Source: Callaeas wilsoni
Taxonomy: Eukaryota; Chordata; Aves; Passeriformes; Callaeidae
Length of the DNA stretch: 64,000 nucleotides
Assembly (NCBI GenBank): GCA_013398955.1
Contig: VWPU01014896.1
Location: 1-64,000 of the forward strand
Direction: 5' to 3'
Below the pieces are notes generated by a model. That model saw only the letters and a list, made by a program, of their open reading frames with translations, had not been told where the DNA came from and made no database searches. Position numbers and translations under genes: made by a program. How positions within the stretch are numbered: position 1 is the stretch's first letter; the number at the start of each line of letters is the position of its first letter. This document shows, piece after piece, positions 25,001 to 37,270 of this stretch.

Positions 25001-28000
25001 ATGTAGTTTTAGTAGTTAGTTAATTTTTAATTTCACTGCTCAGGTGTTTGTTAGAATGAATATTTTTTTCTTTTTCAACAGTAATAAATTCTACCTGCAT
25101 GCTTTTATCCTATCAGGCTTCCAGAGCATCCTAAAATTTTACTAAATGATTTGGAAATTCTTCCTCACTGCCTAGATTTTCCTTTGGAAGATTCAGGGCA
25201 TGGCAGGGAAGAATGGCATCATGCTGCCAGTATCTGCTCTTAGTGTATCTTCTGGGCATTTCAAAAACAATTTCTTTTTTCCCAGCTCGTGCATGATCCA
25301 ATATGACAGGTAAAGGGGAAGGATAAAGCAGCCGGGAGCAGGAGGAAAGATGAATAAGGTTATGCTTTCAGTGACAAGTACCTACCTTCTGCCCTTCCTT
25401 GCCTCAGGTGCCTCTTAAAACAGTTGCAGCTCAGCCTTCCACAGCTTCTCATCTTCTGTGCCCCACTCTCCAATGAGCCCTTCACTCATATAAAGTTAAT
25501 AACACTTTCCCTCAGGTTCCAGTGTTACGTTTAAACATTCACTCAACCATGCACACACACTCCATCAGCAGTAAAACCAGCTACTCCACACATCTACAGT
25601 AAATTGTTTTGCCTTTTGGTGGGGTTGCCACAAATAATTTTCTGATTGACTTCTGTCTCACTTCTTATCTTCTGAATCTCCTCCAGCCACCCAAAGAAAT
25701 GGACAGGGTACAAGTCCTGAAAGTGCACTCTTGCTGTTATTTCTCCCCATGGGCCAAGGATACCTCAGATCTGTGCCTAACCCAGCCAGTACCAGGGGGT
25801 CTGCTGGACATTTTTATCAGTGTTCTTAACCATGATATAAGTGCTGTGCGTATAATAAATGGAGATTCTTTAAAAATTTGGGATCCTACAGATATTAAGC
25901 TCAAATATCTCCTCTACCCTTGTTTTTCCCTTTCTTCATACCCTTCCTTCACCTTCCCTGCTCTTTTCACAGTCTGAGTCAGGAAGGAGAGGTTTTGAAG
26001 GGGACATATTAGAACAGTAGTTTTCTGGCAAAGTCAGCAGCTCTGTCTCCAGTTACTTTTTTTTTAATAAGCCATATTTCATGCCAATAAGATCACCATA
26101 AAGTCAAATTATGCAATTTTTTAAAGTACAGTTATATCTTGTATCATAAAACTTAAAAAATTATCAATACATCAGTGCAAAGGAGGGTTGATTCTCTACA
26201 ATGTTTTGTCTCCCCTTTGCTTGGGTTTATACTTTTCAGCGGGGTGGAAAGACTTGGCTGACTGGGCTCCTGAGATTTTCTGAAAATAAATGCTGGAAAA
26301 AAATGGGTAATCACAGATATAGTTGTGTCTCAGACATATCCAAAAATGGTATTATGATTTGATGCAAGAGATTTTACTTTCTAACAGAGAGACTGATCAG
26401 AAATGCATTATGGTTTCTTGGTTGGGATGTGTCTATGTAACACATTGCAGTGCCAGTTTGAGTCACTCCTGCCAGCCCTAAGGGTGTTCTCTGCAGGCTG
26501 GCAGAGGTCCAGCCACATTGTCTGGGGTTTGTGAGGGTTCACAAGCTCCCAGGGGCAGGATCTATATCCCAAGCCAGGGCACTGCACTAATGCCAGGCTG
26601 TCACACTCTTGGCCAGCTCATTCAGGATGTTATTGTCGGGTACTGCTCTACACTACACTGGCATGTCTAAGTGGTTCTGCAATTTGGTCTCCTCATGCTT
26701 TGGAGGGAAAATATACATGAAAGGCAGATACCCAGTGTACAGTGAATTATAACGGGCTGGCCACTCTAATGACCACTGCAGTCCCATGCTCCGCCTGCAC
26801 TCTGTGACAGAGGCACAACTGAAAAACACAAGTGCACCAGCTACCACAGAGGTATCAGTATTTTACACTGGCAGCACACCGTAAGGATTTTGGTTATATG
26901 CATTTCTACAAACAGAATAATCCAATGATTAAAAGTCATGCTTGAACCTTTGCTGTCTTTTCTTCACGGAGAAGCAATTTGTTTACAAGCATTAAATACA
27001 AATAGACACAGGTTCAAGTATATTGAAGTCATTACAATCCTCTGCTACTGTATAAAGAAAAAAAGAGGTAACAGAGGCCCAGTCTTTCTTGTACTTACAT
27101 AAGTAGTGCTGACACATTAATCCTTTCACTCAGAGAAGAATGAATAAAGAACACTGAAAAATTTTTAGGGACCTATTCACCCAATAGAAAAAAAAAAACA
27201 ATAGAAAAAGAGACACTAAAAGGTAAAACATAATTGACAGATGGAAAGCATTCATCAGCGCATGAGCTATGACACACCTACTCCATTATATAAAATTATA
27301 TTTTTAAGAATTTGAAGAGTCACCAGAATTTTGAATACCTTAATTTGAAATTAAAAATGGCACTTTTTTACTTCATTTTTATTCTTTGTTAAATCAACAT
27401 TTTTTTCCCATAGGAATTGCCAACTTTTAATCCATAATTTATAGCTGAAATACACATAAAATCTAAATTCAAATATACTTCTATAAGTCACCATCAGTAT
27501 ACTGCGTGGAATTAAGAGGCACTTCTACTCATCTGACTCACACAGATAAATTTATAAAGTTTAAAATCTCATATTTGCAGCTAATCCATGACTGTATGAT
27601 GGAACATAAATGAAGCATGGATTAAGAACACACAGAAAAATCTTTATTCAGGTGTTCCTGTGCCTCAGTTATCTTCAGTTTTGATGCAGAACCCCAAACC
27701 ATGAAAGTTTCACTGGAAGAAGTCATGAATCTATGTGAATCTTGGTTAAAATCTGGTCTGAATTTGTAATAAAATAATAAGCCAAGTGAGCTTGTATTTC
27801 TTACTTTTTATAAGCATTTCGGAGATCTGAAGTTCTTATCCCACTGTTGCACTGGTGAGAACCTTTGTCATTCTTAAAGAACTATAACTATGATATAGCC
27901 CAGATAAATGTCTTAGTGAAGTATGCTGTTAGGTAGTCAATGTAAGTGATCTATAGAAATAAATTTGCTGAGGCAAAAGTAGTTGGAGTTAAGCTGGCAT

Positions 28001-29243
28001 CTTTTGGCAGTGTTCAGAAAGCAGCAAGCTTTCCCGTAATATTATCTTTATCATTCTATTTGCATTACAGTTTTGTCTATAAGTGCTTTCTGAAAGCTGC
28101 TGTAGTCTAAATAAAGATCGAGGATCTCACATTTGCTATTTCTTCTACTGATGCCTCAGATTAAACACAAAAAAACCCAAATATACTTAAAGGAATTATG
28201 TGGGATGCAGAAAACAATGCCGGCATCAAGCTACTTTCCCCAGAACTGTATTTCACTTTTTAAACACAGGCAGATCAAACCATAAACATTACATAAGTAT
28301 GAATCATTGCCAGGTGGGGAGAAGGGTGCTGTAAATCACAGCCAGGTACTCTCTCGCATACATCTGTCTCTCATTCTGACCCCTCCATGTTGGGAAACCT
28401 TCACTGGATTCCAGAGACATTTTGCCACCTCACTGTACTTGAGGCTTGCTAGGAAGATCCTCACTTATGCTGGAGCCTATGACAGCAAGAAATCCTACAA
28501 ACGATGTTGGGAAATACAGCCCCTGAGTTTCCCTGTCATCTTACAGAACTGTTTTCAAACATGCATAAACATATGCATTATTATATATGTTTTACTTTCT
28601 TCCTCAGCACGAGCTACAAAGCCTATGAAAGATTTACATAAAGTTCTTGAATTATAGTTAATTTGCAGATGGGATAAATTGCTTTTAGCAGTGAAGATGA
28701 AAAGAAGCATGAAGGACACCATTATTCCCTTTGTAAAAATCATGAAATCTTCAAACATAGAAAAAAATCCACAGCTTAACTTTCCCTGTGCAAGGGGTTT
28801 CATTAGTACAACAAGCATCTGATTCTCATTTGAATGAGTCGTCCAATTATTCTTCGAACATCAAGGAGCAGAACGGACTAGGACCTGAGGATACTCTTGG
28901 CTGTTGGATATTCTCTAAAAGTATCTAAAATCTTAAGAACTGTAAACAGAGAAGAGAGATTTATTACAGTGTTCAGAAGAGTATAACACCTCTGCCTTTA
29001 TATGCAGCTATGAAGAGTCGGTCCATGCTCCAGTTCTGAATTGAATATGACAATATTCATTCCAAATGCAGGCAAAGAGGATGGAAGGGAGCACACTTTG
29101 CTCTTTATGCCCTGCATCACACTGTAAGTTTCATATATTTTCACAGTAAACACACTCACAAACAAAACAAAAAGAAGACTGAAAAGCAATGCAATTGCAT
29201 TAACTATTTGCCCACATGAAAGCACAAGTCTTTCACAACTAAG
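22091..29243. other. Unique non-coding sequence (about 7 kb)
   Basis: No gene recognised. The longest open frame (122 codons, 25609-25977, +) has no domain-like features and no recognisable family. GC-richer patches at about 24000-24080 and 26450-26620 were not assignable. The patch at 22760-22870 reads like conserved non-coding DNA but this is only an impression. No confident retroelement was seen across the interval, unusually clean next to its flanks. Confidence 0.45.
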
Positions 29244-29269
29244 GACTACAGATCTGGGGATCTGTAGTC
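29244..29269. repeat. Hairpin: perfect 11-bp stem, 4-nt loop
   Basis: GACTACAGATC (29244-29254), loop TGGG, then GATCTGTAGTC (29259-29269) form a perfect inverted repeat. Beyond it pairing stops after one possible G-T. The stem is too short for a microRNA precursor. It could be a chance inverted repeat, a relic of a palindromic DNA transposon, or part of a structured RNA or protein site. Confidence 0.9.
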
Positions 29270-30108
29270 TACAGTACTGCTCATATTAAAGCAAATGAGT
29301 GCAGTGCCACCGCGAGAACTGAAGGCCTGGAATATAAAAAGGAAATAAAGAAGAAAAGGACAAAACCCACTACATTTTCATGCTATTCTGAATGCACAAA
29401 GTACAATCTTATTCCTATTATTTGAGGCTCATGAGGAGCGATAGGCACATGCAAGATCTTGCAGCTGAGCACTAAAGAGACCAAAAGCTTTGCATCAGTT
29501 TTGCATCAAACAGCCATCCAGTTTAGAAGATTTCTATGCCTCCAGCTACTCGGAGCATACGGAGATGGCACTTGGATAATCACCACATTCCTAACCTGAC
29601 AGCAAAGGAAGGACAAACTCCCTGTGATTGACTGACACTTAGCCATGTCAGGAAGACTAATTTGATCACCATCTGTATGTTGTCCATGAGAAAAATAAAA
29701 TAAAAAAGCAAAAATATGATTCTGGCTGCAAATGACATGTAATTCCTGCATTTAACACTTCAGTTTAGCAAACTTTGCATCTACGATTGTATTATGAAAG
29801 ATCAACTGTGTTACTTATGGTAATCTTGTTTCACCATTTGAAGTGACAGTTTGTGTGGGTGCTTGCAGTTCTGCATACATGTATGCAAACAAATGGAAGA
29901 AAAAGCTGCCTGCCAAACTGAAAAGGAAATAAATAATAACAGAAGGGAATTAAATTTTTTTTTCAGACTTCTAAAAAACAGTTACGAGGAAGAAAGAATA
30001 AAACCGAAAGCACGACAAAGCACTTAGCAGTAACTGATGCTTCTTGGGACCTGGATCATGATAAAGGATCTGTTCAGGTGTATCCAACTTTAGTGTATTA
30101 TTGTAAAT
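29270..30108. other. Unique non-coding sequence
   Basis: No gene or repeat recognised. Contains paired words such as TTTGCATCAGTTTTGCATCA near 29491 and GCATACATGTATGC near 29872 (a 14-bp perfect palindrome). Possible conserved non-coding DNA, unproven. Confidence 0.4.
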
Positions 30109-30200
30109 TCATAGATTTTTAAAGCCTGGAGGGATCATTAGTTGTGATCATCAGTTGTCATCTACCACAACTATAAAGAATTTCTGCCAATGAGGTCTGA
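30109..30200 (-). repeat. Possible ancient CR1-like amniote repeat
   Basis: The order TCATAGATTTTTAAAGCC, GGAGGGATCATTA, TGTGATCATC and AAAGAATTTC recalls an old repeat of reptiles and birds that reads 'TCATAGATT-TAAGGCCAGAAGGGACCATT-TGATCATC'. The CR1-like end lies at the low coordinate, hence minus strand. It is strongly diverged, and the end beyond about 30200 is unclear. Confidence 0.4.
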
Positions 30201-32109
30201 ATAAAACCTGACACCTCATGAAGCAGGCCTTTTAGGCCACAGCCAATTTTCACGTTAAACCTTTGGTCCTGCCCAGCTGTGTAAACTCTCACTGACATTT
30301 TAACTATATTCATCATGGGACCATCAGGAGAAATTCTCTCCCATGGAGGGTACCTGAAGAGAAACAGGAAGCTTGGGTGGGATGTTAGCAGTGGTCAGGG
30401 TCTCTTCATTGGCATAAATTTTTGCCAATTCCAATGCTAAATTTTTATTCACATTAAAAACAGTAATCCACAGGGAAGCCAGCAAAGCATTTCACTAGCC
30501 ATTGATTGGCTTTACTCACGTACAAAGGTAAGAAAACAAGACAAAACTAAATGAAACAAAAAATGCTTAACATGAAAGAACAGAAACAATGAATGCTCTA
30601 AATCACAGATGGGAAGAACTAGCAAATGGAGAAAAACTGTGTAACAAGCAGCCTAGCTGAGACTGTAGCACAATTTTCTTCTGTTGCTGGGTCTGCTATT
30701 CTCCTACCCACAGCCCTTTTTTCCCTGTATGTCTGGTTCTCTGGTCCTGGTTCTCAGCAAATTTGAAACCATTGTCGTTTACACCAGCTTCCTCTTTCAT
30801 CAGCAGAAAAGCCAAGAGGGGATTACCACACTACTGCTGGTCCAGTCTGTGTGCTGTGCATATGTATAACAAATGACTTTATTATAATACCATGAATCAT
30901 TGGTAAACTAGAATCCAGAGATGTGGGAAATTTTATTTAGCTTGAATAAACAACATGTCTCAACATTTTGCTTCCTTGTTTCAACACCAAACCCCTCCTT
31001 TCTTGGCAACAGAGCCTTCCTTAAATCTCCTTTAATTCAGAGAATAACAATCACAGCTATAACTATAATCTGTGATTCATCTGCAATGTGTAGCAGCTAC
31101 AGAATAGCTCAGGGTAGACTGATGAAACACACAATAGACAAGAGATGAAGTTTGCTCATGAAGCAGGGATAAAATTTTTAAAATCATGTCTACCGAGTCC
31201 TGCTTTCTTCCTGACCAAGCAGAGGAGCAGTAACTGGTATCAGTCAGGCAAGAGGGTACAACAATCCCACTGAGGGGCTGTATAGCAGTTGTTCCAGGAA
31301 TTTGCATTTTACCTCAAGACCCCACACAGGGGTCTACCTCACGTTGACAGTAAGCACTCTGACTTTCTGCTCAAGGAAAGCAGAAATTTCACCTGGGAAT
31401 ACCAAACCTCTACATGAATGCATTTTGTATACATGCAATACAGGCCAAATTTCTGTCTCCAATCTGAGAACAGATGATATCCCACTGCGACTAGAGGCAA
31501 AAAATGAGAGAGAAAAAAAGAAAGAAAAAGTGACAAGAAGCCACAATAATTTTCCCCTAAACTGTGAAGGTTGTTCTTTCACCTTTGCAAATAGGTTGCG
31601 CTTTTGCTAGGCTACTGTTATTACTCTGTGCTCTGCATGTATCACACCAGGATTTTAAATATCCAGTACTGTATTTTTGAAATGTTTTGAATTACATGAA
31701 TATTTTTACTGAAAATCATATCTGAAAACTGAGCTACTTCTGAAGCTCAGCATGGAAAGACTTCAAAAAGCATTTATTCTGAAAGTAAAAAAAAAAAAAA
31801 TAGGAAAAGAAACTACAAGCATCTAAGCCCCAAATACTTCTGTTCCATTTTATCATGTATTTCATTACTACTTTTTTTCTTTCTGTCATTTTTGCCCTAA
31901 AGTTTTATTCTGGTTACTCCTAGAAAAGACTCATCCTAATTCCCAGAGGCAAAGGCACATCAGGACTATATCCAGTTCAGAGCTAGTGAAACTTAGAATA
32001 TAAAAATACAAACTCTCATCCTCTTTTAAAGCTCTTAATATTAGACTAAATGTATGTTAAATAAAGAGAAATTGCAAACAGGTAAATTACTGCTTGTCTT
32101 TCTCATTAG
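30201..32109. other. Unique non-coding sequence, A14 run
   Basis: No gene or repeat family recognised. An A14 run lies at 31787-31800 without gene-like sequence upstream. Both strands hold overlapping 65-102 codon frames at 31302-31610, none protein-like. Confidence 0.5.
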
Positions 32110-32210
32110 GGTGCGGTGAAAATTAATTCCTATGCAGAAAGTACTTTGAGATCTTTGCATGAAAGGCATTACTTTGGTTAAGAGCAAACTGGTATTATTA
32201 AGTGTTATTA
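32110..32210 (+). repeat. Possible tail of an ancient vertebrate SINE/LINE
   Basis: AAAGTACTTTGAGATCTTTG followed by CATGAAAGGCATTA and later GGTATTATTAAGTGTTATTA matches the pattern 'AAGTGCTTTGAGATCCTTGGATGAAAGGCGCTA...TATTATTATT'. This pattern ends several very old vertebrate retroposons. The family is not named here because several share this tail. Confidence 0.4.
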
Positions 32211-34546
32211 AAATAAATTGGAGGCAGAGAACATCATAAATGTTTCCCTGTAGGTTAAATCTGAGAACTGGTCTCTGTTGCATTGTAGCTCAAGTTTAAC
32301 CTTTAGAGCACCGACATCATATGCATCTCATTTACACGGCAGAGATAAGGCTCCCCTGGGCCTTCCAACATCCCAGCCATGGCCTAAACACTCATTTGGC
32401 AGCCAAAATACTGTAATTGACAAGGAACTTTGTAAGGTAATTTTGGACTACAAAAGGAAGCAAATCATCATTTCGTGTTTAAATTAGTTTTGCTTTAAAA
32501 ATGCACAAAAATGAATGTGCATCCATGTGGATCAAGTGTAAACTTCATCATTTTAAAGCCCATAACTTTATATTATGACTAAAATCAGTGTCTACAGACA
32601 AATTAAAATAATTTGAAGGTTTCGCTGAAAAGGAATCAACAGAATATAGCAGAACAACGAGATTTCTTTCTAATTCTTGCTGTTGGTTTTCATGCTTTAA
32701 GAAGCTAACAAAGACTATCAAAGTACCAGCCCTAGAGATCTTGTGTAATTGCAAAATAAGCATATCACAAAGCAGCATCAGTGCATACTTGCTAAATCAT
32801 CAGTAGTGTCCACATGCAGAGGTCAGACAGGATTGTACTGTTCATTAATTTCCTCTTCCAAAAATCATACTGAATGTGGACATAGGTAATCATATCAATT
32901 TAAGTCAGATCATTCAGTACCCTTATGCCCATCTAGATTCTCAGCTTTTAGGACTTAGGCTTGTAAATACAAGGCAATGATCATAAAGCCTGCTTAGAAA
33001 GGCTCATTTTAACTCAGAATGCGAGCAGAAAAGAGAATACAGCTGACAAAAGCCACGATACTTCAACTATTAGCTCTAACATTTTTTGCTTTTGATTAAG
33101 ATGTCAAAAACAGAGAGAGAGAAATGTTTAGTTTATAAAATTGTTACTACTGACATAAAAAAATTTTAAAGCGTTAAAAATATGTAAAATGGCCAATGAA
33201 ATAGAATTCATTTTGTATTGTTCTCATAAGGGTTATTTGGAAAGGTACCTTGGCATAGGCAAAACTGTGTACCCTCTTGTGAACACCTGTGAAATGTTGA
33301 GTTTAATTGGGCAACAGCTGGTGCTGATTGTGGGTTTTCTTGCTGTATCTCATTACTGGTTTCCCCTTTGCTCTTTCCTGATTCAGTGCTGCTGGTGTGC
33401 AGCTTAAACAACCCCAGCAGAAATAAAGACAGTCAAAGAAAATGATTGAAATAGTTTCTGTGTACATCTGTGTCCTTTTGAGCTTTCTCAGACTTTTGCA
33501 GATGGATGGTGTACGTGGGTGGTGGTCTGAGGATATCACACATTGGCTGACAGTCCTCACAATACCTTCAATCTCCATCTAGGCATCAAGATTTTCTGCA
33601 GAGGTTAGGAGAAGCTGTAATTTAAAACTATTTATGGTCTAAAAAGCTCAGGAAAAAAATTTAAAAAGCACCCATAATAACCTTGCCATTTTGCAGTGGA
33701 ATATATTGCTTTCTCTCACTTCAATAAAATTATCAAGAAGTAATCATGTATGTCCTACTGCATTATCTTGCTCAGCATTCTCAGGGCAAAGCTGCTGATC
33801 CTGAGAGCCAAACTACCATCTTTTGCAATGTTTAGGAGAATTAGGAGTTCAGAGAGAAGACATTTCGAGTGCTGACCTTGAAAAAAGCAGGGAAACTCAA
33901 GAGTGCACAAAATAGAAGACTAAATGACAGATGAAAAATGAGGGTTTTTTGGAAAAGAGTATGAAAGATTGTGAAATAAAAAGTCTTTTGCAGTGAAATT
34001 ATCAGCCAGATGCCTACTTCAAAATAAGAAGATAATTTTGAGAAAGTCTGAAATTGGTAACAGAATAAAGATACCAAAATACCTTTGGTAGAGAAGTTGC
34101 TGATGACTTGAGCAAGACCTGAATTAGACTTAACTACACTCTTTTGAAAATGGAAATTCTCATCTCTTTTCCCTATACATAAGTTCTTACACAGAGAGAA
34201 AACAGGATTAAAACTAGCCCTTCAGCTAGTGCTGTTTAAAAAAATCCCAAATTGTCCGATCCAGTGATTTGAAATAAGTGTTAAGTGAGCACTCATTTTA
34301 GTTTGAGATAGTAAGTGTAAACATAGGTCAGTGATGATGATTTTAATAGCACAGATATTCAACTGATATTTATAAACTAGATTGCTTTAAAATTGTATAG
34401 CACTACAACATATTATGAACATAATACTATATGAACTCATAATATCAGCATACAATTTAAATTAATCTACCATATTAAAACTACATGAAACCATTAAATA
34501 TTTTGTCTTTCTAACATTGTTTCAACTTCCAAGGCCTTTAACATTA
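32211..34546. other. Unique AT-rich non-coding sequence
   Basis: No gene or repeat family recognised. The last 250 bp before the LTR are particularly AT-rich. The LTR target site CATTA is at 34542-34546. Confidence 0.5.
34542..34546. repeat. Target-site duplication, left copy (CATTA)
   Basis: CATTA directly precedes the TG of the LTR and is repeated at 35195-35199 directly after its CA. Five-base duplications are typical of ERVL-like integrases (gamma/ERV1 elements usually give 4, ERVK/alpha-beta elements 6). Confidence 0.85.
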
Positions 34547-34609
34547 TGTCTCGGGGTGATTCTATGACCATACTGTATTCCCCATCGCCTGCTTGATTTC
34601 TAGTGTACC

Positions 34610-34615
34610 TTTAAA
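34610..34615 (+). promoter_or_regulatory. Possible LTR TATA-type box
   Basis: TTTAAA lies 64 bp from the LTR start in what would be U3. Position and sequence suit a retroviral promoter box, but transcription from it is unproven. Confidence 0.3.
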
Positions 34616-35039
34616 TTGCAAAGGGGGGAGAGAGAAGCCGAGAGAACTCTTCAAAGCGGCCAGCTTGACCTTGCACCTAGAATGTTTTGCATTCTTTTCT
34701 CTCCCGATTCTGCCAACATTTGGTTGGTTGGAGGACTTTTGCTCGCTAGTCTCTTCGGCTTTCAGCGGAGAAGGGACTGTGATCTGCCTCGGTGGCTTCT
34801 TTTCCTTTTTGGACTGTTTTTGGCTTGCTTTTCGTCTGAGACCGGCTGTCATCTCCGGACCTGCTCGGCGGGACCCGCCAAGGGGGTTCGTCGGACCCTG
34901 CCTGGCCCGGCTCAGCTCAGGACTGCAGGTTTTACCTACAGAAAGAACTCTAAAATCCATAGTCCTCTTTGAGGGGACAGGGGAGGGGGTTTCAATATCT
35001 TTTTTTTTTCCCGTGACAGCGGGGGACTCTGTTTTGTTA

Positions 35040-35045
35040 AATAAA
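35040..35045 (+). terminator. LTR polyadenylation signal AATAAA
   Basis: AATAAA within GTTAAATAAATAG. The same GTTAAATAAA word occurs at the equivalent place in the minus-strand LTR at 5128-5763, which supports it as the family's poly-A signal. Confidence 0.7.
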
Positions 35046-35194
35046 TAGTTTTTTTTCACTTTCACTCGCGAAATTATTTTCCCGCACCCGTGGGGGAGGT
35101 GCTGCCGGGGCCTGCTTGCCTGGCAGGCAAGAGAGAGAGAGAGAGACGCCCCTCTCGGGTTGTTTCCTCCTGGATTTGTGTCCAAACCGGCACA

Positions 35195-35199
35195 CATTA
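35195..35199. repeat. Target-site duplication, right copy (CATTA)
   Basis: Identical to 34542-34546 and directly abutting the CA terminus of the LTR. Confidence 0.85.
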
Positions 35200-36896
35200 A
35201 CGCCCTTTTTTTCTCCTATCCTTAAATACAGAAACAAAAGAAAAGCAGGCAACAAAGATTGTAATGTTGTGTACAACAAGTGAATGAAAGTTTTAACAAC
35301 ATAAATATAATGTTGGAGTATAAGTATATTTTACTTACATATATATATAAAGTTGAAAGTTTATCAATAACTGAAGTGATGTGACAGTCTCTGCACATTA
35401 AGCTGATTTAGTATTTCCTTAAATGGTATGGGACAGAAGTATATTTTGACTTATTTTATCTTTCTGTAGGGATAGAAGCTTTGAATGTATAAACATGCTC
35501 AGAAATACTTATACCTATAAGAATACAGAGCATTTGTTAATATTTATAATCCTGAATTTTGAAGAGTTAGACTTTTATTAATTTGTATTGCCATTGATAT
35601 CTTTAGATTTACCTGTTAGTATTCTTATAAATCTCATTGATAGAGGTAGCCTTAGCAATGTGCTTTTACTATTTCTGCAACTGTAGCAACAGAAAGAATT
35701 TAGGTACTTAGAGACAATTTTCAGCTAGTGTCCCTGCATCTAGGATGACATATTTAGTGTGGCATTGTGTTTTATGTCTTTATTATTGCGGTACTAGCGT
35801 TATTACTACCTCATAAGAGGATTTCTACATACACAATACCTAAAAATGAAGAAAGAATTTAGTTACTGGTCCATGTCAGAATACGAGAAATTTTTGCTAT
35901 GTTTTGCCATGTCAAAACACATTCTTATTTAAAGACAGAAAGACATTCTTTGTGTTGAATCAGATAAACGTTAATATCAAGCTTACTGTCAGTGCTGTCT
36001 TTCTGGTAACTCCAAAATTTGCAGACAATTTAGACTATAATATTATATTACTAAAACTTAGTTGATCTACTGGGCTCCTAGAGAAACCACCTCAGCACGA
36101 GGTGGCAGCTAAGTTCTGTGTTTAGAGAAAAGAGCTCGCTGATCACCACCCTGCTTGACAGGTAGCATTTCCCAAAAGGAATTGTGCATGGATCCATCCC
36201 ATCTATGTCAGACCCACCCATTTTTCTGAGTCAGATACAGTGATAGACACTCAACAACATCTCTCTGCTCTGCTAATGGCTTCTTCTCAAGAGGAAATAT
36301 GACACGTCAGTTCACAAGAAGCCAAAGATTTCTGTTTAAGATGAAGACAAATACAACAAGACATGAAATTATGCCTTTCTGAACACCAGGTAAACAATTC
36401 TAGAACTGAAGCTTTTAAAAACGTCTAGATAAACTTCCTGAAATTCACCACAGTAAAAATAATACATCTTTCCTAAACTTGGCTGCAAATAAGAGATATT
36501 GCCCTAAGCAGCTTATAGCACTATCAAACAAAATCAGGTTATGGCAAGATACCTCAGTTTCATCATATATTTACCTGCATCTTACAGCTGCAATTTATAT
36601 CAGAACCAACGCCGTATTTCCAAAGGCTACAAATTTTTACATCAAAGCCTTGATTCTTGGCATAAACAACTATCCATTTAGAGGAATCATGTTACAAATG
36701 CAGAAATACTAGTTAGTTATGTTCAGAGAAAGTAGGTTAAAGACAGTAAAAAGTGCCAAACTCTTGACAAACACCTTACTCTTCCAAGGCAAATCACACC
36801 ATTTTTTGCCACTCAGATAGTCCTTGAGAGGTTTTCTTTAGCTCATTTCCCTATGAGCAATTGGGAAACTTGTTGACTGATTTTAATGTGAGATTC
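35200..36896. other. Unique AT-rich non-coding sequence
   Basis: No gene or repeat family recognised. Short TA-dinucleotide run at 35338-35350. A small perfect inverted repeat, CCACCTC-AGCAC-GAGGTGG, lies at 36087-36105. Confidence 0.5.
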
Positions 36897-37270
36897 ATAT
36901 AACACAGGCATACACGGACTGTTTGGGGTTGGAAGGGTCCTCTTGACGTCACCCAGCTCAGGCAGGGTCAGCTAGAGTCAGTTATCCAGGATCACAGCCA
37001 GACAGCTCTCCAGCATCTCCAAGGATGGAAGATCCTCCACCTCCCTGGGTAACCTCTGCTCAGTCACTCTCACAGGGAAAGTGTTTACTGATGTTCAGCG
37101 GGAACCTCCTGTGTTTCAGTGTGTGTGCCCCTCGCCTCTGGTCCTAGACCCATCCTCTTCTCACCCTCACTCCATGTGTTTATATACACTGATGAGAGTC
37201 CTCTGAGCCTTCTCTTCTCCAGGATGAATAGTCTTAACTCCCACAGTCTTCCCTCATGGGAGAAGAGTAG
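36897..37270 (-). mobile_element. CR1 LINE 3' fragment, minus strand
   Basis: From the low end it reads 'TTTGGGGTTGGAAGGGTCC', 'CCAGCATCTCCAAGGATGG', 'CCTCCACCTCCCTGGGTAAC', then 'TTCTCTTCTCCAGGATGAA' and 'CTTCCCTCATGGGAGA'. This is the usual CR1 3' region seen from the other strand. It is 5'-truncated (high-coordinate side) and moderately diverged. A 65-codon minus-strand frame here is a leftover of the CR1 ORF2 end, not a gene. Confidence 0.88.

Larger units (their letters stand above)
34547..35194 (+). mobile_element. Complete solo LTR with 5-bp target duplication, CpG-rich
   Basis: A 648-bp LTR begins TGTCTCGGGGTGATTCTATG and ends CCAAACCGGCACA, flanked by perfect CATTA repeats. A TTTAAA box at 34610-34615 is a possible TATA element. 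AATAAA (35040-35045, within GTTAAATAAA) is the polyadenylation signal, followed by a T-rich and then G/C-rich U5 containing a short (GA)n run near 35130. Internal viral sequence is absent, so the provirus has been reduced by LTR-LTR recombination. I count about 25 CpG, many more than in its relative at 5128-5763, consistent with a younger insertion. Frames of 118-211 codons on both strands (34562-35197) are side effects of this GC-rich segment, not genes. Confidence 0.9.

Noticed and set aside
25609..25977. 122-codon plus-strand frame in unique sequence
   Set aside because: No recognisable family, no domain-like pattern, and length is within chance for 64 kb searched in six frames.
34562..35197. 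211-codon minus-strand frame, the second longest open frame of the window
   Set aside because: It lies antisense within a solo LTR whose ends and target duplication are clear; GC-rich sequence lacks stops and the translation has no conserved features.
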